Assembly: GCA_002238825.1 (NCBI GenBank)
Contig: MPNC01000005.1
Span: 186,001 to 250,000, forward strand
DNA from: SAR202 cluster bacterium bin87
GTDB taxonomy: Bacteria; Chloroflexota; Dehalococcoidia; Lucifugimonadales; UBA3495
Direction: 5' to 3'
DNA length: 64,000 nucleotides
Of this stretch, positions 26,115 through 34,156 are shown piece after piece. The position numbers were made by a program, and so were the translations under genes. Each line of letters starts with the position of its first letter. The stretch's first letter is position 1. The notes under the pieces are model-generated. The model ran no database searches. It was not told the origin of the DNA and was given only the letters and a program-made list of their open reading frames with translations.

Positions 26115-26852
26115 TCAAGAAGGCGCGAAAGCGAGCAAGATGTCAGCTAACTCCCGTGGCGTGGTGACCATGGGATCATGGCCGGTGTCAATGTGGTGGA
26201 CGCCCCACCCGGAGGCGGAGGCTCGCTCCGCCACGGGCTCGAAACCGGACTCGGTGCAGAGGATGAACTCCCGCCGCACGCCAACGGCATCAGGATTGCC
26301 CATTCGGACGGGCTGCGAGAAGGTGAGGGTAGGCTGGGGGGACAAACGGGGCAGCATGAAATCCTGGTCCGACGTTTCGGTTATCGACCAACGGAGAGCG
26401 ATTTCCTCGGCGCTGGTCGGCGCGGGCATGAACGGAGCGCTCTCGGCGATGAATCCCCGGATGCGGGACACGAACTCAGGGCCACGTACGGCTTCAAGCT
26501 GATCAACCATGGCCTCGCCATCGGACGGGGCGACGCCGTTGACGTAGACCAGGGATGCGATGCGCTCAGGAGCCAGTTCCGCGGCTCCCGTGATCACCAT
26601 TCCGGCGTAAGCGTGACCGACCAGGACAACTTCTTCGAGGTCTTCGGCGTGGAGCAGGGAAACGACGTCGCGGATGTGCAGGTCGAGATTGATCACGGCG
26701 GGAGGCATGAGCCCCGCCAGGTGCTGCCGCTCTCCCAGCCCGGTGAGGCTGGGGGCCAGCACGCGATGGCCGGCCTCCCGCAACAGCGGAGCGGTCTTCC
26801 ACCAGGACCATCCGCCGTGCCAGGCTCCGTGGACAAGTACAAAGGTCGCCAT
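26115..26852 (-). CDS. Alpha/beta hydrolase, nucleophile Ser replaced by Ala
   Basis: A 245-aa esterase-like protein. VLVHGAWHGGWSWW is the oxyanion-hole strand and GHDPMVTTP carries the catalytic His. The nucleophile elbow, normally GHSxxG, reads VGHAYAGMV: codon GCT (Ala) where TCT would give Ser. Related methyl-esterase/salicylate-esterase-type proteins keep Ser. It may be inactive or act as a lyase or binding protein. It lies 9 nt after an alcohol dehydrogenase gene and is presumably cotranscribed. Confidence 0.85.
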   Translation of the reverse strand: MATFVLVHGAWHGGWSWWKTAPLLREAGHRVLAPSLTGLGERQHLAGLMPPAVINLDLHIRDVVSLLHAEDLEEVVLVGHAYAGMVITGAAELAPERIASLVYVNGVAPSDGEAMVDQLEAVRGPEFVSRIRGFIAESAPFMPAPTSAEEIALRWSITETSDQDFMLPRLSPQPTLTFSQPVRMGNPDAVGVRREFILCTESGFEPVAERASASGWGVHHIDTGHDPMVTTPRELADILLAFAPS

Positions 26853-26861
26853 GACGCGGGG

Positions 26862-27950
26862 CTACATTACGACGACGGAACGCAGCACCTCGCCGCGCTC
26901 CATGCTGGCGAAGGCCGTTTCCACGTCGCCGATGCCGATGCTCTCGCTGACAAAGGCATCCAGATCCAGCCGGCCCTGGAGGTACAGGTCGATGAGCATC
27001 GGGAAATCGCGGCTGGGCAGGCAATCACCGTACCACGAGGACTTCAGCGAGCCGCCGCGACCGAACACCTCGATGAGAGGAAGTTCGATTTTCATGGTGG
27101 GATCCGGGACCCCGACCAGGACCACGGTGCCGGCCAGATCGCGAGCGTAGAAGGCCTGCTCGTAGGTGGCGGGATTCCCGACGGCCTCGATGACCACGTC
27201 GGCGCCGTTGCCGCCCGTGAGTTCCCGGATCGTCTCGACCGGATCGGTGTCGGTTGAGTTGACGGTGTGAGTGGCGCCCAATTGGCGGGCCCATTCCAGC
27301 TTGCGTTCGTCGATGTCGACGCCGATGATGGTATGGGCGCCAGCCAAACGGGAACCGGCAATGGCCGCGTTGCCCACGCCGCCGCAGCCGATGACGGCAA
27401 CCGAGTCCCCCCGGCCAACGTTGCCGGTGTTCATGGCGGCGCCCAGACCGGCCATAACGCCGCAGCCGATGAGTCCGGCCGCCAACGCGCTCGCCGATGG
27501 ATCGACCTTGACCGCCTGGAGGGCGTCCACCAGGGTCAGTTCGCAGAAGGCGCCAATGCCCAGCGCCGGCGATAGTGGAGACCCATCAGCGAGCGTCATT
27601 TTCTGCTGGGCGTTGCGGCTGGCGAAGCAATACCAGGGTCGACCGCGCAGACATGACCGGCAGTTGCCGCAAGGAGCCCGCCAGGCCAGGATGACGAAAT
27701 CGCCGGGTTGGACGTTGGACACGTCCGGGCCGACCTTTTCAACCACCCCTGCCGCTTCATGGCCCAGCAGGAAGGGGAACTCATCATTGATGGCGCCTTC
27801 CCGGTAGTGGAGGTCGGTATGGCAGACACCGCAGGCCTGCACGCGCACCAGGGCCTCGCCCTCGCCCGGGTCCGGCACCAGGATCGGAACCAGCTCAACC
27901 GGCGAACCTTTGGCCCGCGAAACGACCGCCTGAACTTCGTTGACCGGCAT
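26862..27950 (-). CDS. Zinc-dependent alcohol dehydrogenase (MDR family)
   Basis: A 362-aa medium-chain dehydrogenase. [14 protein letters not shown] has the catalytic-zinc Cys, [13 protein letters not shown] the zinc His/Glu region, and [15 protein letters not shown] the structural zinc Cys set. [17 protein letters not shown] with GVDIDERK indicates NAD. Resembles class III/NDMA-type alcohol dehydrogenases, so aldehydes or long-chain alcohols are possible substrates. The start MPVNEV has GGAGGG 7 nt upstream; the track's eight extra residues are dropped. Confidence 0.9.
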   Translation of the reverse strand: MPVNEVQAVVSRAKGSPVELVPILVPDPGEGEALVRVQACGVCHTDLHYREGAINDEFPFLLGHEAAGVVEKVGPDVSNVQPGDFVILAWRAPCGNCRSCLRGRPWYCFASRNAQQKMTLADGSPLSPALGIGAFCELTLVDALQAVKVDPSASALAAGLIGCGVMAGLGAAMNTGNVGRGDSVAVIGCGGVGNAAIAGSRLAGAHTIIGVDIDERKLEWARQLGATHTVNSTDTDPVETIRELTGGNGADVVIEAVGNPATYEQAFYARDLAGTVVLVGVPDPTMKIELPLIEVFGRGGSLKSSWYGDCLPSRDFPMLIDLYLQGRLDLDAFVSESIGIGDVETAFASMERGEVLRSVVVM

Positions 27951-28240
27951 CAGTTTTCCCTCCGAGTGGGCCACACCGAGCAGCCCGCATAGCGGCAGGT
28001 ATAATGCCTCAACCCGGTGCCGGCGTCAAAGCAGTGAACCGGAAGCAGGGATCTGTATCTGCCGAGCGCCCTCGGCACCCGCCTGGGAATCTCCGCGAGC
28101 TCGGCTCTCCTGGCGTTGGGTGGGAAATGTGTGACGAACCGGCGTCATCCCCGAATTCCGGTGCGGGCGTGCGGACGGCATAGCGCGAGGACAGATCACC
28201 GGGGCCGAACTTTTGGCAAGGCTCGGGACGGAGGACCAGG
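27951..28240. other. 290-nt intergenic region between divergent genes
   Basis: A plus-strand TATAAT (28000-28005) would give the nucleoside hydrolase a leader of about 230 nt. The leader contains GC-rich short stems (e.g. GCCGAG...CTCGGC, 28061-28076) but matches no riboswitch I know. No tRNA or ORF is convincing. Confidence 0.4.
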
Positions 28241-29215
28241 ATGCCCAAACGGGTAATAATCGACACGGATCCGGGGGTCGACGATTGCGCCGCGATCCTG
28301 TTGGCGTTGGCGAGCCCTGAGTTGCAGGTCGACGCGCTGACCATCAGCTACGGCAACGGGTCGATGGCGCGATGCGCGGAAAACGCCCGGAAAATCCTGG
28401 AGGCGGCGGGGCGCGAGGACATACCGGTGTACCCGGGAGCGGAGGGGCCACTGATCCGGCCTCCGGTCGCGGGTTGGGCGTCGCACATCCACGGCGGCGA
28501 TGCGTTGGGAGAGGTGACCGGCGCCAGCCGGGATATTGCAGCCGGCGAGAGCATGCCCGGGCAGCGCGCTGCGGTGCAGATAGCCGACCGGGCGCTCAAC
28601 GCTCCGGGAGAAATAACGGTGCTCGCGTTGGGCCGGATGACCAACGTGGCGCTGGCCCTGCGGTTGGCGCCGGAAATTACAGGTGCGCTGGCGGGCGTGG
28701 TGGTCATGGGCGGTGCGGTCAGGGTTCCCGGCAACGTTTCGCCCGTGGCCACGGCGAACATCCACGAGGACCCGGAAGCGGCGGCGGTTCTTTACGACTC
28801 CGGCGTGCCCATCGTACAAGTGGGGTTGGACGTATGCGACCGGTGCGGGTTTTCGGACGAACAGTTTGAGCGGCTGCACGCCAGTGCCTCCCCGGCGGTG
28901 CAACTGCTGGTGTCGGCTTCGGCTTACACGCGGGCGGCGTACCGACGGTTGGGTCGTTTGGCGGACGGTGAAGCGGTGCGTTACAACGACGTGCCGGCCG
29001 TGGCCGCCGCGGTCGATCCGAGCCTGATGACCATGCAGCGGTTGCCGGTAGCCGTCGACACGGGAAGCGACCTGACCCGCGGGCAAACGGTGACGGACTG
29101 GTATGGTCTGACCGGCCGGGCCGCCAACGTCGACGTGTGCCTGGAAGTCGACGCCCAACGACTGACGGAGATGGTGGTGCAGAGGCTACTGAACCACCCC
29201 TGGAACACCGGATAG
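28241..29215 (+). CDS. Inosine-uridine preferring nucleoside hydrolase family protein
   Basis: A 324-aa protein with the Ca2+-binding N-terminal motif IIDTDPGVDDCAAILLAL, ALGRMTNVALAL, VVMGGAVRVPGN, ANIHEDPEAAAV and a late Asp in YNDVPAVAAAVDPS. Members hydrolyse the N-glycosidic bond of ribonucleosides for salvage, and some act on other ribosides. The ATG is preceded by GGAGGACCAGG. A hairpin terminator follows. Confidence 0.93.
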   Translation: MPKRVIIDTDPGVDDCAAILLALASPELQVDALTISYGNGSMARCAENARKILEAAGREDIPVYPGAEGPLIRPPVAGWASHIHGGDALGEVTGASRDIAAGESMPGQRAAVQIADRALNAPGEITVLALGRMTNVALALRLAPEITGALAGVVVMGGAVRVPGNVSPVATANIHEDPEAAAVLYDSGVPIVQVGLDVCDRCGFSDEQFERLHASASPAVQLLVSASAYTRAAYRRLGRLADGEAVRYNDVPAVAAAVDPSLMTMQRLPVAVDTGSDLTRGQTVTDWYGLTGRAANVDVCLEVDAQRLTEMVVQRLLNHPWNTG

Positions 29216-29242
29216 GCGAACACCCAAGCTGACAAAAAGAAA

Positions 29243-29263
29243 GGGCGACCGCAAGGGCCGCCC
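29243..29263. terminator. Convergent terminator
   Basis: GGGCGACC/GGGCCGCCC with one mismatch and a short GCAA loop, followed by CTGAGTTTT. A-rich on the 5' side, so useable for both strands. Confidence 0.55.
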
Positions 29264-29288
29264 CTGAGTTTTCCGTGCGTTCGGAGTG

Positions 29289-29762
29289 TCAGCCCAGCGC
29301 GGCGACGGCGGCCTTGACCTCGGCGTAGTCGGGCTCGTTGACCGGCGCGTCGGCGACCCAGTGGTAGCGGACAACGCCCTCGGCGTCTACGATGGTCACG
29401 GCGCGCTTGGCGGCGACGTAGCCTTCCATGCCGGCGAGACCGGGCAGCGCAACGTCGTAGGAGTTGACCACCTCCCGGTTGTAATCGCTCAGGAAGGTGT
29501 AGTTGACGTTATTGGCGGCCTTCCAGGCGGCCTGGGCGAAGGGCGGGTCCACGGTGATGCCGATGACCTCCGCGTTCATGTTTTCGAACTCGCCGATGCT
29601 GTCCCGCAGGGTGCACATTTCAGTGGTGCAAACGCCTGTGAAAGCGCCGGGGAAGAAGGCAAGCACCACGTTTTTGCCGCGGTAGTCGCTGAGACTGTGG
29701 CGCGTGGCCGGGTTTTCGTGCAGGGTGAAATCGGGAGCTGGCTGCCCTACGGTGATAGCCAT
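29289..29762 (-). CDS. Peroxiredoxin (AhpE/Prx-like)
   Basis: A 157-aa thiol peroxidase with the peroxidatic motif PGAFTGVCTTEMC (T..C, Cys near residue 45), an extra Cys four residues later, and the conserved Arg in VAAKRAVTIV. It reduces H2O2 or organic peroxides using thioredoxin-like donors. Its start has AGGAGG upstream... GGAGGTTCCTCGATG. A TATGAT -10 lies about 90 nt before. Confidence 0.92.
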   Translation of the reverse strand: MAITVGQPAPDFTLHENPATRHSLSDYRGKNVVLAFFPGAFTGVCTTEMCTLRDSIGEFENMNAEVIGITVDPPFAQAAWKAANNVNYTFLSDYNREVVNSYDVALPGLAGMEGYVAAKRAVTIVDAEGVVRYHWVADAPVNEPDYAEVKAAVAALG

Positions 29763-29893
29763 CGAGGAACCTCCTGGGGTGGTGGAATTGCGGGGTAATG
29801 AGCGTGTCCCTGGCAGCCGAACAGGCAGGGCTGAGGAAACGACGCGAGCATCTTATCATAACGACCGGAACCCTCACGTTTCCGGGGGCATGC

Positions 29894-29899
29894 TAAACT
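29894..29899 (+). promoter_or_regulatory. -10 of the gamma-glutamyltransferase gene
   Basis: Extended -10 TGCTAAACT, 29 nt before the ATG. A dyad CCGGAAC...GTTTCCGG (29865-29885) lies just upstream where an operator could sit. Confidence 0.4.
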
Positions 29900-29928
29900 G
29901 GCGGGCACCTCAATCCGGAGCAATTGTC

Positions 29929-31530
29929 ATGTTCTTCAACTCACGCCGTTCCACCATTCATGCCACCCGCGGGATGGTCGCGACCAGCCAACCGCTGGCG
30001 GCCATGGCCGGACTCAGGGTACTGATGGATGGCGGCAACGCCGTCGACGCGGCAGTGGCAACGGCGGCAACGCTGAACGTGGTGGAGCCCATGTCCACCG
30101 GGGTTGGCGGCGACGTGTTCGCGCTGATCTGGAAAGCGGCGGACAAGAACGTTCTGGCGCTGAATGGCAGCGGCCGCGCCCCGAAAGCCGCTTCGATCGA
30201 GGACCTGCACGCCAAGGGACGCAGCCGGATGCCGGCATTCGGACCACTGTCCATATCGGTTCCCGGAACTGTGCACGGATGGGAGGTGCTGCTGGAGAGC
30301 GAAGGGTCAATGAGCCTGGCCGACGCGCTGGCGCCAGCCATCGATTACGCGGAGAACGGGTTTCCCGTAAGCGACATCATCGGTTTCCAATGGAAGCAGC
30401 AGGAAGACAAGCTGGCGGCGTTGCCGTCGGGCCAGGAGTTGCTGGTGAACGGGCGCGCCCCGCGTGAGGGGGAAGTCATGCGGCTGCCCACTCTGGCGGG
30501 CACGCTGCGGGCAGTGGCGGAGGGCGGCAGCGAGGCGTTTTACACCGGCCCCATCGCCGCCGTGATGGCACAGTTCGTCCAGGAACAGGGCGGCTGGCTG
30601 GCGGAAGAAGATCTGGAGTCGCACCACTCGGATTGGGACGAGCCCATCAAGACGGACTACCGGGGCGTGACCTGCTGGGAGTGCCCTCCGAATGGCCAGG
30701 GAATCGTCGCGCTGGAGGCGCTCAACATTGTCGAAGGGTTCGACATTGCGGGCATGGGCCCCCAGAGCGCGGAACGGTACCATCACCTGATCGAGGCGAC
30801 CCGGCTGGGATTTGCCGACGCGTTTGAATACCTGGCCGACCCACGCTGCGCCGACGTGCCCACTGAAATGTGGACATCCAAGGAGTACGCCAAGGGCCGG
30901 CGCGCCCTGATCAACCCCGAGCGGGCGTTGGACACCGCACCCTACGGCAAGATGGTTCCAGGCAGCGACACCGTATACATCAGCGTGGTCGACGGCGCGG
31001 GGAACGCCTGCTCGCTGATCAACAGCGTTTTCGCCAATTTCGGCTCGGGCCTGGTGGTTCCCGGAACGGGCATCGTGATGCACAACCGGGCATCCCTGTT
31101 CAACGTCAGGCCCGGACATCCGAACTCGCTGGAAGGCGGCAAGCGGCCGTTCCACACCATCATTCCCGCGATGGTGACCCGCGATAACGAGCTGTGGCTG
31201 AGCTACGGCGTCATGGGCGGGTTCATGCAGCCACAGGGGCACCTGCAGGTAATCAGCAATATGGTGGACTTCGGCATGGATTCCCAGGGAGCCATGGACG
31301 CCCTGCGGTTCCAGGTGGCGGGCGATTCGGTGTGGCTGGAAGGCGACGTGGACGACGCGGTGGTGACCGGACTGCACCAGCGGGGCCATCGCGTGAACGT
31401 GATGCACGGCCCGCAGCGGGGCGGCGCCGGCGGGATGGGCGGTGGCCAGGTGATCAGCCGGGACCCCGACTCCGGAGTGCTCAGCGGCGGCAGCGAACCG
31501 CGCAAAGACGGAGCCGCCGTCGGCTGGTAA
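29929..31530 (+). CDS. Gamma-glutamyltransferase family protein
   Basis: A 533-aa Ntn hydrolase precursor. The large-subunit part has MVATSQPLAAMAGLRVLMDGGNAVDAAVATA and GVGGDVFALIW. The self-cleavage Thr is in GSDTVYISVVDGAGNACSLINS, slightly different from the usual TTH/TTHFS, followed by FGSGLVVPGTGIVMHNR. Expected roles are gamma-glutamyl (glutathione) hydrolysis or transfer, or cephalosporin-acylase-like activity. No signal peptide is seen, unlike most exported GGTs. The start is set by GGAG 8 nt upstream; the track extension is spurious. Confidence 0.9.
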   Translation: MFFNSRRSTIHATRGMVATSQPLAAMAGLRVLMDGGNAVDAAVATAATLNVVEPMSTGVGGDVFALIWKAADKNVLALNGSGRAPKAASIEDLHAKGRSRMPAFGPLSISVPGTVHGWEVLLESEGSMSLADALAPAIDYAENGFPVSDIIGFQWKQQEDKLAALPSGQELLVNGRAPREGEVMRLPTLAGTLRAVAEGGSEAFYTGPIAAVMAQFVQEQGGWLAEEDLESHHSDWDEPIKTDYRGVTCWECPPNGQGIVALEALNIVEGFDIAGMGPQSAERYHHLIEATRLGFADAFEYLADPRCADVPTEMWTSKEYAKGRRALINPERALDTAPYGKMVPGSDTVYISVVDGAGNACSLINSVFANFGSGLVVPGTGIVMHNRASLFNVRPGHPNSLEGGKRPFHTIIPAMVTRDNELWLSYGVMGGFMQPQGHLQVISNMVDFGMDSQGAMDALRFQVAGDSVWLEGDVDDAVVTGLHQRGHRVNVMHGPQRGGAGGMGGGQVISRDPDSGVLSGGSEPRKDGAAVGW

Positions 31531-31914
31531 TTACTGGGACAGCCACCTGCGGAAACGCTGCCAGGTTCCCTGGGGCTCGGGCTCGATGGGACGCCCGCGC
31601 CAATACTGCTGGCTCCGGTTGCCCATGCGTCGGAAGAACATCCACGCGATTGCCGCCGCCATCAGGACCAGGCCGGCCAGGGAAAGCCACATCATCCTGG
31701 CCAGGAACAGGCCAATGAGGGCCAGCACCCCGCCGGCGATGGCCAGCTTTGTGGGTGAAATGAAGGCCCGGGGTTGACGCGGCCGCGGCGTGAACGGAGA
31801 CGGTTGGTCATCCAGGGGCGGTGGAGCGTCAGCCGGCGCGGGAGTGGGTTCGGGCGCGTCGGAATCCAGCTCGTTGAGCAGTTGTTCGATTTCCTGTTCG
31901 TAACGATCTTTCAT
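31531..31914 (-). CDS. Small membrane protein with acidic N-terminus
   Basis: A 127-aa protein not assigned to a family. Residues 1-20 are a charged helix (MKDRYEQEIEQLLNELD), then a Pro-rich linker, and two transmembrane helices (KLAIAGGVLALIGLFLARMMW and LSLAGLVLMAAAIAWMFF) with a basic cytosolic tail. The start has AGGTG 5 nt upstream. Its stop directly abuts the GGT stop on the other strand. The promoter has TATAAT 47 nt upstream. Confidence 0.75.
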   Translation of the reverse strand: MKDRYEQEIEQLLNELDSDAPEPTPAPADAPPPLDDQPSPFTPRPRQPRAFISPTKLAIAGGVLALIGLFLARMMWLSLAGLVLMAAAIAWMFFRRMGNRSQQYWRGRPIEPEPQGTWQRFRRWLSQ

Positions 31915-31960
31915 CTTCGCACCTACCCCTGACTGCAGCGGAACTGTAGATCCGGCTCGG

Positions 31961-31989
31961 ATTATAGCGTGTACTCGCCGCGGAAGTAA
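31961..31989 (-). promoter_or_regulatory. Promoter of the small membrane protein gene
   Basis: Minus strand TTACTT-N17-TATAAT. Confidence 0.45.
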
Positions 31990-32077
31990 GCGAGCATCGC
32001 CGGAGGATTTTATTGGCCCCGTATTCGACCAGCGCAATGACGGACAACCCCGGTCGGGAAGTAGCGTCAGCGGGATA

Positions 32078-32116
32078 TGCTAGGATATCGGCGGCAACGG
32101 CAGGGCGGACCTGCCG
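32078..32116 (+). promoter_or_regulatory. -10 and leader hairpin of the HAD gene
   Basis: Extended -10 TGCTAGGAT (32078-32086), then a perfect 7-bp hairpin CGGCAGG-N5-CCTGCCG (32098-32116) just before AAGGAG. Confidence 0.5.
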
Positions 32117-32134
32117 GCAAAGGAGACACACATC

Positions 32135-32860
32135 ATGGCGAATACCCCGTTGGGGCTGGATATCAGAGCCTGCATCTTTGACGTTTTCGGCACGGTGGTC
32201 GACTGGCGGTCGAGCATCACCGAGCAGTGCGCGAACATGGGTCGGATCAAGGGGATCGAAAGGGATTGGGGCGCCTTCGCCGACGCGTGGCGCGGCAAGT
32301 ACGGGCCTTACATGAACAAAGTGCGCACCGGAGAACTACCCTGGACCAACCTGGACGCGCTGCACCGGATGTCCCTGGACGAGGTGCTGGACGAATATGA
32401 GATCAGCGGGTTGGATGACGATGAGAAGATGGAGGTCACCCATTTCTGGCACAACCTCCGCCCCTGGTCCGACAGCGTTCCCGGCCTCTACCGGCTCAAG
32501 AACAGGTTCGTCATCGCCCCCATGTCCAACGGCAACATTGCGCTGATGACCAACATGGCCAAGAACGGCGGCATGCCCTGGGACTGCATCCTGGGCGCCG
32601 AGGTGGCGCAGCACTACAAGCCGGACCCGGAGAGCTACGGCACCGCGGTCAAACTGCTGGGTCTGAAGCCCGAGCAGGTGATGATGGTGGCGGCGCACCA
32701 GGGTGATCTGCTGGCGTCGTCCAAGGTGGGCCTCCGCACGGGATTCGTGCCTCGCCCGCGCGAGCACGGGCCGGATCGCACGCCGGACCCCACTCCGGAC
32801 CCGTCGTTCAACGTGGTCGCGAACAGTTTCGTGGACCTGGCGGCCAAGCTGGGAGCGTAA
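32135..32860 (+). CDS. HAD-family haloacid dehalogenase-like hydrolase (type II)
   Basis: A 241-aa HAD with nucleophile motif ACIFDVFGTVVDWR, motif II APMSNGN (Ser/Asn), Lys in EVAQHYKPDPESY and motif IV MMVAAHQGDLLASSKVG. The order and the 'DVFGT' start match L-2-haloacid dehalogenase type II. The usual Asp pair in motif IV is replaced by AAHQGD, as in dehalogenases. It could also be a phosphatase. AAGGAG precedes the ATG. Confidence 0.85.
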   Translation: MANTPLGLDIRACIFDVFGTVVDWRSSITEQCANMGRIKGIERDWGAFADAWRGKYGPYMNKVRTGELPWTNLDALHRMSLDEVLDEYEISGLDDDEKMEVTHFWHNLRPWSDSVPGLYRLKNRFVIAPMSNGNIALMTNMAKNGGMPWDCILGAEVAQHYKPDPESYGTAVKLLGLKPEQVMMVAAHQGDLLASSKVGLRTGFVPRPREHGPDRTPDPTPDPSFNVVANSFVDLAAKLGA

Positions 32861-32891
32861 TCCTCAACCGGTGGGGTTGATCAGGATGCTG

Positions 32892-32913
32892 GGGGCGAAT
32901 AATCATTCGCCCC
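32892..32913. repeat. GGGGCGAAT-type palindrome
   Basis: GGGGCGAAT-AATC-ATTCGCCCC, ending at the first base of the LLM stop codon, between convergent genes. Confidence 0.75.
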
Positions 32914-33947
32914 TACGTCGTTAAGGGTTCCAGTCCGCAGACTTCGGCAACCAATTCATAGGATCGAACGCGGTCTTCATAGTGGTAGCAAATGGTTACT
33001 ACGCTGAGATCGGGGGTCTGGTAATCCTCAGCCACTTTCTCCAAGCCTTCCTTGACCTGCTGGGGATCGCCGTCGACGCAGTTGCGGCTGTACTGCTCGA
33101 TGAACTGCCATTCGTTGGCGAGGTACTTGTAACTGGCGGCCAAATCGGGGTGAGGGACACCCTTGGCCCGACCGGTCACCGAGCGGAGGCGGCCCAAGTT
33201 GCGGCTGGCCGCGATGCGGCGAGCCTCTTCCTCGGTGTCGGCGCACAGTACCTGGACACCGACGTTGACCAACGGCGCTGAAAGGTACTCTGAAGCCTCA
33301 AAATTCTGGCGGTATGACTCGACGATCTGCGGGCCGTCGGTGGCTCCCATGCCGAAAAAGTGAGCGTAGGCGAAGGGCAGGCCCATTTTCGCGGCCATGA
33401 AGGCGGATTCGTATCGGGAACCCAGGAGCCAGACCTGGGGCACCGTTTCCGACTCTTCCGGCGCCGCGAGGACCTCGTTGAACGGATGGTCATCGGGTTG
33501 GGTGTGATTCAGGTAGTTGATTACGTCCCGCACCTGCTGAGGGAAGTGACGGACGTCCTTCGGCATACTGGGATAGGCCAGGGCCGCCGCAGTAATCTGG
33601 TCGCTGCCGGGGGCGCGGCCAATGCCCAGGTCAATTCGGTCCGGGTACAGCGAGTCCAGGATCCGAAAGGTTTCGGCCACTTTGAGGGAGCTGTAGTGAG
33701 GCAGCATCACGCCGCCGGAACCGACGCGGATGCTCTTGGTGTGCGCCGCGATCTGGCCCACCATGACCTCGGGAGCGGTGCCCGCGAAGTTGGGCAGGTT
33801 GTGGTGCTCGGCCACCCAATAACGCTGGTAACCCATTTGTTCGGTGGCGACCGCCAGTTGGATGGTTTCTCGAAGAGCGACACCGGCGTTGCTACCCTCC
33901 CGCATTGGCGATTGGTCGACCACGCTCAGTTGCAGTTTTTGGCTCAA
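32913..33947 (-). CDS. LLM-class flavin-dependent oxidoreductase
   Basis: A 344-aa luciferase-like protein of the MsnO8/TIGR03558-like group: LQLSVVDQSPMREGSNAGVALRETI, RYWVAEHHNLPNFAGTAPEVM, IRVGSGGVMLPHYSSLKVAE and RIDLGIGRAPGSD are the conserved segments. A FMN-dependent monooxygenase is likely; substrate unknown. Translation starts at TTG, with GGGGG six nt upstream. It is unrelated in operon context to the other LLM gene at 13.7 kb. Confidence 0.88.
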   Translation of the reverse strand: MSQKLQLSVVDQSPMREGSNAGVALRETIQLAVATEQMGYQRYWVAEHHNLPNFAGTAPEVMVGQIAAHTKSIRVGSGGVMLPHYSSLKVAETFRILDSLYPDRIDLGIGRAPGSDQITAAALAYPSMPKDVRHFPQQVRDVINYLNHTQPDDHPFNEVLAAPEESETVPQVWLLGSRYESAFMAAKMGLPFAYAHFFGMGATDGPQIVESYRQNFEASEYLSAPLVNVGVQVLCADTEEEARRIAASRNLGRLRSVTGRAKGVPHPDLAASYKYLANEWQFIEQYSRNCVDGDPQQVKEGLEKVAEDYQTPDLSVVTICYHYEDRVRSYELVAEVCGLEPLTT

Positions 33948-34034
33948 GTGATCCCCCTGGGTTGTAGGTGCGTCAGATGCTGCCCAGCAGCGCGGTATCC
34001 GACGCCGGTATTTTTAGTATCAAGAAAGCTCGTC

Positions 34035-34066
34035 TTGTCGGCAGGGGCCGGCTGGCATATTATAAT
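34035..34066 (+). promoter_or_regulatory. Promoter of the pst operon
   Basis: TTGTCG at 34035-34040 and TATTAT/TATAAT around 34059-34066 (18-20 nt spacing), followed by a 90-nt GC-rich leader. I see no clear Pho box. Confidence 0.4.
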
Positions 34067-34156
34067 AACGCCCAACGGAGAAAGTAGCGGCCTAGAACTC
34101 CAGCCACGCGGTGCCGGGCAAAAGGCGCCGGTTGCCGACCAGACAGGTGAACCGCT

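Noticed and set aside
27951-28240. Cobalamin riboswitch suggested by GCCAGGAGAGCC on the minus strand
   Set aside because: The rest of the conserved core and its order are absent.
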